Under the pieces are notes generated by a model, which saw nothing but the letters and a program-made list of their open reading frames with translations, made no database searches and was not told the origin of the DNA. DNA of 64,000 bases from Acidobacteriota bacterium (lineage in GTDB: Bacteria; Acidobacteriota; Blastocatellia; Pyrinomonadales; Pyrinomonadaceae), in contig JADJOS010000001.1 of the NCBI GenBank assembly GCA_016713675.1, positions 1 through 64,000 of the forward strand, given 5' to 3'. Of the stretch, positions 8,480 to 16,587 are shown one piece after another (position 1 is the first letter of the stretch; each line of letters begins with the position of its first letter). The position numbers and the translations under genes were made by a program.

Positions 8480-8507
8480 AATGAGGAATGAGGAATGAGG
8501 AATGAGG
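8480..8507. repeat. Four perfect tandem copies of AATGAGG
   Basis: Heptamer repeat at 8480-8486, 8487-8493, 8494-8500 and 8501-8507, between fabI and the LOG gene. It sits inside a larger inverted repeat (AATTATGAAT at 8473-8482 and ATTCATAATT at 8530-8539). The unit length is not a multiple of three, so gain or loss would shift any frame reading through it; the LOG start at 8567 lies downstream of it. Confidence 0.85.
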
Positions 8508-8566
8508 AACGCATAACCCTGCTTCTAAGATTCATAATTCTGCATTCATCATTCTGCATTTACAAA

Positions 8567-9376
8567 ATGGCAGTTAAAAAAACAACCAAATCCAAGCCGA
8601 CGGTGAGCCGTAAGAAGAAGATCGCGGTCCCGGCGACCGTTGCCGAGGCGAAGGAACGCGAGACCGAGCCCGGATATTGGCACCTGACTGACGACGAGAT
8701 TTTGCTTCGCTCGCCGGAACCTGATGATCCGTATCGGACGTCTGATTCGTGGCGAACGTTTCGAATCATGGGCGAATTCGTCAACGGTTTTGACGAGCTG
8801 GCGACTATCACTCGCGGCGTTTCGATATTCGGTTCGGCACGCACGCATCCTGACGATCCGATGTACGAATCTGCCCGTGAGGTCGGGCTTCTGCTCGGTG
8901 CCGCAGGTTTTGAGATAATCACAGGAGGCGGCCCGGGCATCATGCAGGCCGCGAATCAAGGCGCACACGAGGCTGGAGCGGTCTCGGTCGGCTGCAACAT
9001 CCAACTGCCATTCGAGCAGGCCGCGAACCCGTATTTGACCAAATCACTGACGTTCAAATACTTCATGGTTCGCAAGACGATGTTCATCAAATACAGCAAC
9101 GCCTATGTCATCTTCCCCGGCGGTTTCGGCACGATGGACGAGTTATTCGAGGCATTGACGCTGATACAGACCAAAAAGATCCGCAACTTCCCGGTCGTAC
9201 TTTTCGGCTCACAATACTGGCGCGGAATGCTGCAATGGATCACATCGGCAATGCTCCACGAAAAATACATCAACAGCGAAGATCTCGGCTTGATACACCT
9301 TACCGATTCACCTCGCGACGCCGTCGATTTCATCATTAAGACGTGTTACGCCGGGATCGATAATGGCAAAAGGTAG
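8567..9376 (+). CDS. LOG-family (TIGR00730-type) Rossmann-fold protein
   Basis: Member of the Lonely Guy family, whose characterised members are nucleotide 5'-monophosphate phosphoribohydrolases. The start chosen is ATG 8567 (MAVKKTTKSK), because the longer frame from 8495 runs through the AATGAGG tandem repeat and gives a nonsense N-terminus. Of 269 residues, the first 35 are basic and probably disordered. The core has SIFGSAR (87-92), GGGPGIMQAAN (120-130) and the hallmark PGGFGTMDE (184-192). This longer subgroup with about 80 extra N-terminal residues is common in many bacteria and its substrate is uncertain. It converges with cutA, whose stop is only 24 bp away. Confidence 0.88.
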   Translation: MAVKKTTKSKPTVSRKKKIAVPATVAEAKERETEPGYWHLTDDEILLRSPEPDDPYRTSDSWRTFRIMGEFVNGFDELATITRGVSIFGSARTHPDDPMYESAREVGLLLGAAGFEIITGGGPGIMQAANQGAHEAGAVSVGCNIQLPFEQAANPYLTKSLTFKYFMVRKTMFIKYSNAYVIFPGGFGTMDELFEALTLIQTKKIRNFPVVLFGSQYWRGMLQWITSAMLHEKYINSEDLGLIHLTDSPRDAVDFIIKTCYAGIDNGKR

Positions 9377-9399
9377 TCAGATGTCAGATGCTAACACTA

Positions 9400-9723
9400 C
9401 TAAGCTGATCTCTGATCTTCGAATGCCGATGACATCCAATTTAGATATGGCTCTGATACCTTCTCTGCCTTGATCGCGACGATCTCGGGGATGTCGTAGC
9501 TGTGGTTTGCGGTAATGAACGAGGCGAGTTCGTCGTATTTTTCTTCGAGGGTCTTTATCAGCAGCAGGTGTTCGCTTTCCTTGTTGACCTTTCCTTCCCA
9601 AACATAGACCGATGTCATCGGCGGCAATATCTGGACGCAGGCGGCAAGCTTTGACTCGATGATCTTAACGGCCATGGCGTCGGACTCATGAAGAGACGGA
9701 ACTGTGGTCATCACGATCAACAT
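9400..9723 (-). CDS. cutA: Divalent-cation tolerance protein CutA
   Basis: Small trimeric protein of the CutA1 family, linked to copper and divalent metal tolerance; its molecular role is still debated. The start at 9723 gives MLIVMTTVPSLHESDAMAVK, and the family signature CVQILPPMTSVYVWEGKVNK follows, then EHLLLIKTLEEKYDELASFI and SYDIPEIVAIKAEKVSEPYL, matching the usual length of about 108 residues. The longer frame to 9771 overlaps the upstream dipeptidase gene and is unlikely. Its start is 4 bp after the stop of the dipeptidase gene, so the two are probably co-transcribed. Confidence 0.9.
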   Translation of the reverse strand: MLIVMTTVPSLHESDAMAVKIIESKLAACVQILPPMTSVYVWEGKVNKESEHLLLIKTLEEKYDELASFITANHSYDIPEIVAIKAEKVSEPYLNWMSSAFEDQRSA

Positions 9724-9727
9724 TCGG

Positions 9728-11041
9728 CTACCTAGCGGACTGAAGTTTCTTTGCGATCTTTTGAACGTCATCCAAAACCCTCAACAAATTTCCGCTCCAG
9801 AGTTTGGCCATTTGCTGCTTGGTGTAGCCGCGGCGGACAAGTTCGATGGTGACGTTGAGGGTTTCTGAGGCGTCGTCCCAGCCTTCGACTCCGCCGCCGC
9901 CGTCAAAATCGGACGAGATGCCGACATGGTCGATCCCGATCTTCTTCACCAAATAGTCGATATGGTTGACGAAATCCTTGACGTTCACGTCCGGAGCTTT
10001 TTCGGCGAGACGCTCTTTGATGATCGGAGCGATCTTTGCACGAAAGGCACGGACGTTGGCCATATAGACGTTGCGTTCGGCCTCGGGCAGCTTCATCGCA
10101 TCGGCACGGGCGAGGATCTTGAAGCCCTCTTTGGCTGCAAGTTCCGCACTGATCTCATTCGATAGTTTCGAACGCAGCTCGCTTTTTTCCTTGCTGACGT
10201 AGGCACGAAACGCGACCGCCTGAACGACGCCGCCGTTTCGCTTGATCAGTTCGAGTTCCTCATCACTCAGATTCCGGCTGTGATCACAAAGTGCTCGAGC
10301 TCCTGAGTGCGATGCGATGACCGGTGCTTTTGTGAGTTTCAGAACCTGTATGTTCGACTCTTTTGACGGGTGCGAGAGATCGATCATGATGCCCCATTTG
10401 TTCATCTCGGCGACAGCCCTTTTGCCGAGATCGCTGAGGCCGTTGTGGAGCCAGACCTTGTCGGCCTCTCCGGTATTCGAATCGGCAAACTGGCTGTGGC
10501 CGTTGTGACTGAGCGACATATAACGCGCTCCGCGCATCGCAAAATCCTTGATGTTGGCGAGGTCGGTGCCGACCGGATAGGCGTTTTCGACGCCGATCAT
10601 GGCGATCTTTTTGCCCGCTTTGTTGATACGGCGAACGTCCTTTGACGTGAGTGCAAGTTCGATCTGGTTTGGGGCGATCTTTTCGGTGAGGCGACGGATC
10701 GCGTCGAATTTGTCGATGGCGTTCTTGTATGCCGATTTATAGCCATCGTCGGTGAGCGGCCCCTGGCCCGTATAAACGATCATCCACGAGACGTCGAGCC
10801 CCCCGCGTGTCATTTTCGGCAGATTTACCTGATTTGGCAGATCCTGCGTGTAGTTTACCGCGTCGGTAAAGTTCCGCGTGTCGATGTCATTGTGCGTGTC
10901 GAGCGTGATCACCTCGGCATGGATCTTTTTCGCTTTGGCGATCAGCTTGGCTTCGTCATCGACCGTTTGGGCATTGATCGAAACACCGGAAAATGCGGCA
11001 AGAACTGACGCAAATACAACTGCGGACAAGAAACGCTTCAT
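9728..11041 (-). CDS. Exported membrane dipeptidase, peptidase family M19
   Basis: Zinc dipeptidase of the renal-dipeptidase family, acting on dipeptides outside the cytoplasm. The signal peptide MKRFLSAVVFASVLAAFSGV ends near INAQ. Metal-site motifs: DTHNDID (48-54, with His50 and Asp52), SLSHNGHSQF, DLSHPS, ASHSGARAL and GISSDFDGGGG. The 437-residue length includes an insertion of about 40 residues before the last metal motif (AELAAKEGFKILARADAMKL and beyond), often seen in environmental homologues. First gene of a short operon with cutA; the M48 peptidase gene lies 18 bp upstream on the same strand. Confidence 0.92.
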   Translation of the reverse strand: MKRFLSAVVFASVLAAFSGVSINAQTVDDEAKLIAKAKKIHAEVITLDTHNDIDTRNFTDAVNYTQDLPNQVNLPKMTRGGLDVSWMIVYTGQGPLTDDGYKSAYKNAIDKFDAIRRLTEKIAPNQIELALTSKDVRRINKAGKKIAMIGVENAYPVGTDLANIKDFAMRGARYMSLSHNGHSQFADSNTGEADKVWLHNGLSDLGKRAVAEMNKWGIMIDLSHPSKESNIQVLKLTKAPVIASHSGARALCDHSRNLSDEELELIKRNGGVVQAVAFRAYVSKEKSELRSKLSNEISAELAAKEGFKILARADAMKLPEAERNVYMANVRAFRAKIAPIIKERLAEKAPDVNVKDFVNHIDYLVKKIGIDHVGISSDFDGGGGVEGWDDASETLNVTIELVRRGYTKQQMAKLWSGNLLRVLDDVQKIAKKLQSAR

Positions 11042-11059
11042 AATATTATTGAGTCTGAT

Positions 11060-12049
11060 CTATTTCCTTTTCATCAATTCCTGATACTCGCCGCTTTCGA
11101 CCCATTGGAGTATCTCGGAGACTCGCCAAACGGGTAGCGGGTGTGTAAGACCGGCGTTGATGACGTTTGCCCAGAATTTATCGAGGCCTTTTTCGTCGCA
11201 ATTCTTTTGAAATTCACGGCCTTGTTCGAGAAACAGGTCGTAATCGATCTTTGAGGCGAATGTGCCGCCGGCGAGCTTCATCATTGTCCGGCCGATAGCG
11301 TGCGGATCCTGTGTAACAAGCAAAGCCGCACGGTCGCATGAGAGTTCTGCCCGGCGTGCCCATGCCAGCAAAGCGCTGTTGATGCCCATTGAGACGATCA
11401 GTTTGAAGATGTCCGAGCCAGGCATCAGCTTGGCGACCGAAGCGTTGGCGAGCAGTTCCATCAGCCGAGCGGCCGTTAAATAAAGGACGTGTTCCGAGTG
11501 AATGTGGCCGACCTCGTGAGCGATAACGGCAAGGGTCTCGTCTTCGCTGAGGCGTTCGAGCAGGGCCGAGTGGAGCACGATGTACGGCTTTTCGACGCCG
11601 TAGGTAAAGGCGTTGACGATCGGGTTTTGCTGGATGAAGAGGTCCGGCATATCGACGCCGAGCGTCGTGCAGGCGATCTGTAACTTGGCGTGAATGTCAG
11701 GACATTGCTTGGCAGTGACCTTGACCGAGCCGGCCATCAGGGCAACGTGGATCGCTGATTCAAAAGTGACGGCGATCAATTTCTTAAGCATCGAATCGAT
11801 ACCCGGGATCGCACGCAAAGCTGCAAGAGCCTTGCTGTCGTCAGGATGGATGTAGTCGTGTTTCGACAGGTCCGCAAACTTCTTGTGCGGCTCGTTCGAG
11901 AGCGGCAGCTTACATTTGCCACAGTTCGCCGAATTGTTCTTGTAACCGTCCTTGACCGCATTCTTCTGCCCGCAATAGCGGCAGCGGACCGAAAGAGTTT
12001 TTGTTATTGCAGCAGAAGGTTCTTCGCCTGATGGTGTCTTTTTTGGCAT
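11060..12049 (-). CDS. M48-family metallopeptidase with N-terminal zinc ribbon
   Basis: HtpX/Ste24-like zinc endopeptidase. The catalytic motif HEVGH is at 178-182, and the third ligand is the glutamate in RRAELSCDRAAL (about 235). The N-terminus carries a treble-clef/zinc-ribbon pattern C23-x2-C26 and C43-x2-C46 (CRYCGQ, CGKC). Unlike HtpX there are no clear transmembrane helices at the N-terminus; one hydrophobic stretch (ETLAVIAHEV region and the following MELLANASVAKLM) is the only candidate. Substrate unknown. Upstream is copy C of the palindromic element, which separates it from rlmD. It probably forms a transcript with the M19 peptidase and cutA. Confidence 0.9.
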   Translation of the reverse strand: MPKKTPSGEEPSAAITKTLSVRCRYCGQKNAVKDGYKNNSANCGKCKLPLSNEPHKKFADLSKHDYIHPDDSKALAALRAIPGIDSMLKKLIAVTFESAIHVALMAGSVKVTAKQCPDIHAKLQIACTTLGVDMPDLFIQQNPIVNAFTYGVEKPYIVLHSALLERLSEDETLAVIAHEVGHIHSEHVLYLTAARLMELLANASVAKLMPGSDIFKLIVSMGINSALLAWARRAELSCDRAALLVTQDPHAIGRTMMKLAGGTFASKIDYDLFLEQGREFQKNCDEKGLDKFWANVINAGLTHPLPVWRVSEILQWVESGEYQELMKRK

Positions 12050-12064
12050 AAAAGGATTTTATGA

Positions 12065-12218
12065 ATTGCCACTAGCTTTAGCTAGTGGAACGGGCAATTA
12101 TTTGTATTGGGCTTTTGCCCCGATCTCGATCTAATATGAGTACGAGAATGATCGGCGATTGTTCGGCTAAAGCCGGAACAATCTTATTCCTAGACCACGA
12201 GCTGAAGCTAGTGGCAAT
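12065..12218. repeat. TTGCCACTAGC palindromic element, copy C
   Basis: A 154-bp copy with outer ends ATTGCCACTAGCTTTAGCTA and GAGCTGAAGCTAGTGGCAAT (terminal inverted repeat), internal CGGCTAAAGCC, and GGGCTTTTGCCCC. It fills the gap between the M48 peptidase gene and rlmD. Confidence 0.78.
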
Positions 12219-12229
12219 GTTTAAAGCCA

Positions 12230-13416
12230 TTATCTCGAAAGCCTCACGATCGTCTCAACATGATGCGTCTGCGGAAACAGGTCGATGGCCGTCATCGTGT
12301 CGATCCGGTAACCGCGATCAAGTAATATTCGCAGGTCACGGGCCAGGATCGACGGTTCGCATGAAACATATGAGATCGCCCGCGGGGCCATTTTGGCGAT
12401 GAGTTCGACGACGTGGTCTTCGGCTCCTGCTCGGGGCGGGTCGATCAGGACGAGATCGGTTTTGCTCAGCTCATGGCCTTTGAGAAAATCACCGACTCGC
12501 ATCCGTTTGAATTCTACATTCGCCGCCGCGGCCCGGGCCTTGTTTTGTTTGGCGAAACGGACGGCTTCGCCATTTTCTTCGACGCCGATCACATTTGTGA
12601 ACTGTTTCGCCATCGCCAGAGCGAACAGACCGACACCGCAATATAGGTCGAGTGCGGTCTCGCCCGATGCATCGCCGATCGCAAGGCGGACGAGGTCGCC
12701 GATCAACGATTGATTGCCCTGAAAAAGCTGCGGGCTGAAAATGCATACTCGATTCCGGCGTGCGAACAAGTGATCTCGGCGGTCGGTTCGGCCATGTCGG
12801 ATGAGTAGAGCGAAACAGCACCGCGGTCACCGGCGGCAGCTTCGATCTCGGCGGTGTCAGCCCACATTTGGGGCCAATCGATGTTTTGGCGGAGCGATCT
12901 GAGGACGGCTTCGAGCTCGGGGCTGAGGATCGGGCAAACATCGACATCGACGGTGTCGTGCGAATCGCGTGCGTAGTAACCGATCTTTTGCTGCTCGCGA
13001 TCGGCGTGCCAGCGGGCACGCGAGCGATATCCAAATTCGTTAGGGCTTGGGATTATGCCGAGATCTTCGAACTCGATCTTGCCGATGCGTTTGAGACAAT
13101 CGCGGATGATATCGAGTTTTGCACGAAGCTGCGTCTCGTAATTCATCTGCTGAAAATCGCACCCGCCGCAAACCCCGAAATGCGGGCAAGGCGGCACGAT
13201 TCGATTGCCGGACTGCTCAATAATATCGACGATCGAGGCAAAGGCGATGCGTTTTTTGATGTGCTTTATTTCGGCGCGGACAATGTCGCCGGCAACCGAG
13301 AGCGGGACGAAAACGGTGAGGCCTTCGACAAATGCGAGGCCGAGGCCGCGCGGCACGATCTTTTCAATTTTGAGTTCGAGTATGTCGCCGGCGGCGTAGT
13401 TTGGTTTTTGGGTCAC
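12230..13416 (-). CDS. rlmD: 23S rRNA (uracil-5-)-methyltransferase RlmD (one frameshift)
   Basis: SAM-dependent RNA methyltransferase of the TrmA/RumA family. The N-terminal part (13416 down to about 12724) has a TRAM domain (residues about 8-65) and the iron-sulphur cysteines C77, C83 and C86 (CPHFGVCGGC), with a fourth in DVCPIL. The C-terminal part (about 12724 to 12230) has the SAM loop LDLYCGVGLF, LVLIDPPRAG and the catalytic cysteine in SYVSCEPS. The two lie in different frames. Adding one T (one A on the plus strand, run 12722-12726) joins them as SFFQGNQS, which matches the conserved family motif, so this is very probably a sequence error rather than gene death. It overlaps the upstream exported-protein gene by 4 bp. 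Confidence 0.88.
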
Positions 13417-14135
13417 TTATTTTGCGTACGTAAAGAGAAATTTGCTTCCTCAAGTATACGCCTAAACGCTGCGAGATCTTCGGTCTCGTGATAAGTAAAT
13501 GCCAAAATGATCGCATAGCCATCGCGAACGGTCGCATAGAGCCGCTTTTTCTCTTTCGCGGCCGTGATATCGAGAAACGCGAACTGCTGAGCGCCGAGCC
13601 TTTCGGCATTCGTGACGGAATATTCGTAGTCGGGCGGCAGCTTCATCGTGCCGATCTGGGCCCGCATGAGGTCAAAATAATCAACTGCGTCTTTGATCTT
13701 TGGGTTGGTCGAGAGGTCTTCGGCGGAGATCAGTAGGACGGCATTGCCGGGCGTGCCGATGGCCGAGCGATAGGCAGTGAGCAGGAGTGTCACCTGTTTT
13801 TCATAACGGCGAATGTTCGCGGCCTGTTGCGGATCGTTGCGGTTGATCTTCGGGCGAAGCTCGTAGCCTCTTTCTTTCCAGTACTTTTCCGTATCGATGC
13901 CCGGAATCACCCACGTCGCCGGGAACGTGATGTCGAATCCAAGATCGATATGCGTGTAGATCTGCCCGCTCAAAATGCCGGGATCGAGTTCGGCCTTAGA
14001 CTTCATAGCTGTCGTCTTGGTGCCCGGTTTGACCAGCACACCAACGGGGATGCTGGACGGCGTCGGCTTTGCGGTCTGTGCCTGCAATGAAATTGCTGTG
14101 AGAGCGAAAATGGTCGCAAGAATGAGCTTAGTCAT
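13413..14135 (-). CDS. Exported protein of unknown function
   Basis: Not recognised. The start at 14135 (MTKLILATIFALTAISLQAQ) gives a clean signal peptide; the open frame extends upstream but without a credible N-terminus. The mature part is about 220 residues: a proline-rich linker (TAKPTPSSIPVGVLVKPG), then a domain with HIDLGFDITFPATWVIPGID, suggesting a PsbP/LpqN-like or similar alpha/beta lipoprotein-type fold that begins with a phrase meaning a physical fit to FxITxPxxW, and ends FRRILEEANFSLRTQNK. The start overlaps the stop of the upstream gene (ATGA, 14132-14135), and its stop overlaps rlmD by 4 bp, so the three are translationally coupled. Confidence 0.78.
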   Translation of the reverse strand: MTKLILATIFALTAISLQAQTAKPTPSSIPVGVLVKPGTKTTAMKSKAELDPGILSGQIYTHIDLGFDITFPATWVIPGIDTEKYWKERGYELRPKINRNDPQQAANIRRYEKQVTLLLTAYRSAIGTPGNAVLLISAEDLSTNPKIKDAVDYFDLMRAQIGTMKLPPDYEYSVTNAERLGAQQFAFLDITAAKEKKRLYATVRDGYAIILAFTYHETEDLAAFRRILEEANFSLRTQNK

Positions 14136-14824
14136 AAATAAAATAGGCCGAGTCGCGGAACACCGGCTTCTTCGCGTAGTCGTTTCAGCAGCATGAGATT
14201 GAACGTATTCTTGTATGCATCGGGCTCCATTTCGGCTTTGTATGCCTTGAGCGACGCCGCTGTTTCTTTCTCCAAAAGTTTTAGATGCGGCTTGTTCCAA
14301 TTTGTTAGCATCGAGCGTTCGAGCAATTTTTCGATATCCGAAAGCGTGCCGTCGATCGACTCGAAATTGTCGGTCAGATTCGCTTTCAACTCTTCTAAAC
14401 GAGCAATTGCACGAGAGATATCCTCTTTCAATTCGTCGTTCGATATCGCCGCGAGCGTAGCGATCGACTTTGTAATATGAGCCGCGACCTCATCCGTCGA
14501 ATACTGCGCAGTGTCGCTGCTGTCGCCGCCGTCCGACTTCCCTGCCTGCGAACGCGACCATTCGGCGTACTGCACCTCGATCTCATCGCGGCAATAGAAC
14601 AGGCTCTTTATCGACCGTGTTCCGGGCGGCTGTTTGTCATAAATGTCGAATACCGACTCAATCGAGCGAATTACGATATGCATCGGAATGCCGCGGTCCT
14701 GCCACGATTCGATCAAAGCCCAATCGATAGGGCTCAAAAACAGATTCTTCCCGCGGCGGCGGATAAACGTGTCCTCGATCTCAGTGAAATAGTTGAAGTA
14801 GTTCAAGCTTTTTATGCTAGACAA
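14132..14824 (-). CDS. Conserved cytoplasmic protein of unknown function
   Basis: Not recognised as a named family. 230 residues, no signal peptide or membrane helix. The N-terminus (NYFTEIEDTFIRRRGKNLFL then SPIDWALIESWQDRGIPMHI) looks like a compact helical DNA- or RNA-binding-like module rich in Arg/Lys; the middle (about 85-110) is Ser/Asp-rich and probably flexible; the C-terminal half is helical with heptad-like leucines (LEELKANLTDNFESIDGTLS and DIEKLLERS), suggesting a coiled coil. It is the first gene of a coupled minus-strand operon with the exported protein and rlmD. Confidence 0.72.
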   Translation of the reverse strand: MSSIKSLNYFNYFTEIEDTFIRRRGKNLFLSPIDWALIESWQDRGIPMHIVIRSIESVFDIYDKQPPGTRSIKSLFYCRDEIEVQYAEWSRSQAGKSDGGDSSDTAQYSTDEVAAHITKSIATLAAISNDELKEDISRAIARLEELKANLTDNFESIDGTLSDIEKLLERSMLTNWNKPHLKLLEKETAASLKAYKAEMEPDAYKNTFNLMLLKRLREEAGVPRLGLFYL

Positions 14825-14959
14825 TAAAGCAGATCAGAACAAGAGTGTCGAAGGACTTTCTGAAAACCCTTTATCGAATAGCAGTCGATCATTTTTGACC
14901 ACTTACAAGGTCTAGGTGAATGCCCGCCCGAAACACTGTTGTGATAATCTATCCACGAT

Positions 14960-16555
14960 ATGGCTGAACGACGCGAACGATTTGAGACTTCGTCGGGGAT
15001 CGAGCTTCCTAACGATTTTAATCCTGAGAACACAAAGGGCGTTGACTATGACGCGGATCTTGGCGAGCCGGGCGAGTTTCCGTACACGCGCGGCGTGCGG
15101 CGGAACGTTTATCGCGGGCGGTTTTGGACAATGCGTCAGTACGCGGGGTTTGCGACGGCTGAGGAATCGAATGAGCGGTACAAATATCTGCTGTCGCAGG
15201 GCACGACGGGGCTGAGCGTGGCGTTCGATCTGCCGACGCAGATCGGGCTTGATTCGGACGATCCGCTGTCGGCGGGCGAGGTCGGGAAGGTCGGCGTGGC
15301 GATCGACAGCCTCGACGATATGCTGACGCTGTTTGACGGCATACCGCTCGACACGGTCTCGACCTCGATGACGATAAACTCGACGGCTTCGACGCTGTTG
15401 TGTCTATATTTGGCCGTCGCACGGCGCCAGAACGTCGGTTTTGACAAGGTCACCGGGACCGTTCAGAACGACATCCTCAAGGAATACATTGCCCGCGGAA
15501 CCTACATCTATCCGCCGAGGCCGAGCTTGCGTCTGATCACCGATATGTTCGCGTATTGTGCGGCCGAGGTGCCGAATTGGAACACGATCTCGATCTCGGG
15601 CTATCACATCCGCGAAGCCGGTTCGACGGCCGCACAGGAGATCGCGTTCACGCTGGCGGATGGGATTTGTTATGTTCAGGCAGCGATAGATGTCGGGCTA
15701 AAGGTAGATGATTTTGCTCCGCGATTGTCGTTCTTCTTTAATTCGCACAACAATCTGCTCGAAGAGATCGCTAAATTTCGTGCCGCACGCCGCCTATGGG
15801 CGCGGATAATGCGTGACCGTTTTGGCGCGAAGGATCCAAAGTCGCTGATGCTGCGTTTTCACACGCAGACCGCGGGTTCGACGCTGACGGCACAGCAGCC
15901 CGAGGTAAACGTCGTTCGCACGACGATCCAGGCGTTGGCGGCCGTTCTCGGCGGAACGCAGAGCCTGCATACGAATTCGATGGACGAGGCATTGAGCCTG
16001 CCGACCGAATCGGCGGCACGCGTCGCGCTTCGAACGCAGCAGGTTATCGCTTACGAATCGGGCGTTGCCGACACGGTCGATCCGTTTGCCGGAAGTTATG
16101 CGATCGAGGAACTTACGACCAAACTCGAACAGATCGCCGTCGATTATATCGAGAAAATTGACGCCATGGGCGGCATGCTCCGGGCGATCGAAACCGGTTA
16201 CGTCCAAAACGAGATCCAGGACGCAGCTTTTGATTATCAGAAAGCCGTGGAAAAACATGATGCGATCGTAGTCGGTGTGAATAAATTCCACTCCGACGAA
16301 GAAGTTCCAATTCCCATCCTCAGGGTCGACGAACGGATCGAACGCGAGCAAGTCGCAAGATTGCAGGCAGTCAGAGCAAAACGCGATGCCGCCGACGCCG
16401 ATGCCGCGATAAAGCGGATCACTGACACCGCCAACAGCACCGAAAACCTCATCCCTCACATCCTCACCGCCGTCGAATCGCACGTCACCGTCGGCGAGAT
16501 CAGCCACGCACTTCGCAAAGTGTGGGGCGAATACCAAGAAGCCGTAACGATCTGA
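14960..16555 (+). CDS. Methylmalonyl-CoA mutase, catalytic (large) chain without B12 domain
   Basis: Adenosylcobalamin-dependent isomerase of the acyl-CoA mutase family, interconverting (R)-methylmalonyl-CoA and succinyl-CoA (propionate metabolism). The 531 residues cover only the TIM-barrel substrate domain; the cobalamin-binding domain must be a separate subunit, not in this window. Residues that set substrate type in the Propionibacterium enzyme are present with the same spacing: Arg59 and Tyr61 in TMRQYAGF (R87/Y89), Arg179 in EYIARGTYIYPP (R207) and His216 in SGYHIREAG (H244). The isobutyryl-CoA mutase changes (Phe and Gln at the Tyr89 and Arg207 sites) are absent. The gene is divergent from 14824. 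Confidence 0.93.
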   Translation: MAERRERFETSSGIELPNDFNPENTKGVDYDADLGEPGEFPYTRGVRRNVYRGRFWTMRQYAGFATAEESNERYKYLLSQGTTGLSVAFDLPTQIGLDSDDPLSAGEVGKVGVAIDSLDDMLTLFDGIPLDTVSTSMTINSTASTLLCLYLAVARRQNVGFDKVTGTVQNDILKEYIARGTYIYPPRPSLRLITDMFAYCAAEVPNWNTISISGYHIREAGSTAAQEIAFTLADGICYVQAAIDVGLKVDDFAPRLSFFFNSHNNLLEEIAKFRAARRLWARIMRDRFGAKDPKSLMLRFHTQTAGSTLTAQQPEVNVVRTTIQALAAVLGGTQSLHTNSMDEALSLPTESAARVALRTQQVIAYESGVADTVDPFAGSYAIEELTTKLEQIAVDYIEKIDAMGGMLRAIETGYVQNEIQDAAFDYQKAVEKHDAIVVGVNKFHSDEEVPIPILRVDERIEREQVARLQAVRAKRDAADADAAIKRITDTANSTENLIPHILTAVESHVTVGEISHALRKVWGEYQEAVTI

Positions 16556-16587
16556 AATCACAAACTCATTTTCGCAAAGGAGCAACC

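Noticed and set aside
14825..14959. tRNA or riboswitch upstream of the B12-dependent mutase
   Set aside because: No cloverleaf and no cobalamin-box-like sequence was seen in the 135-bp gap.
15794..16585. Minus-strand frame of 263 codons
   Set aside because: Antisense of the methylmalonyl-CoA mutase gene.
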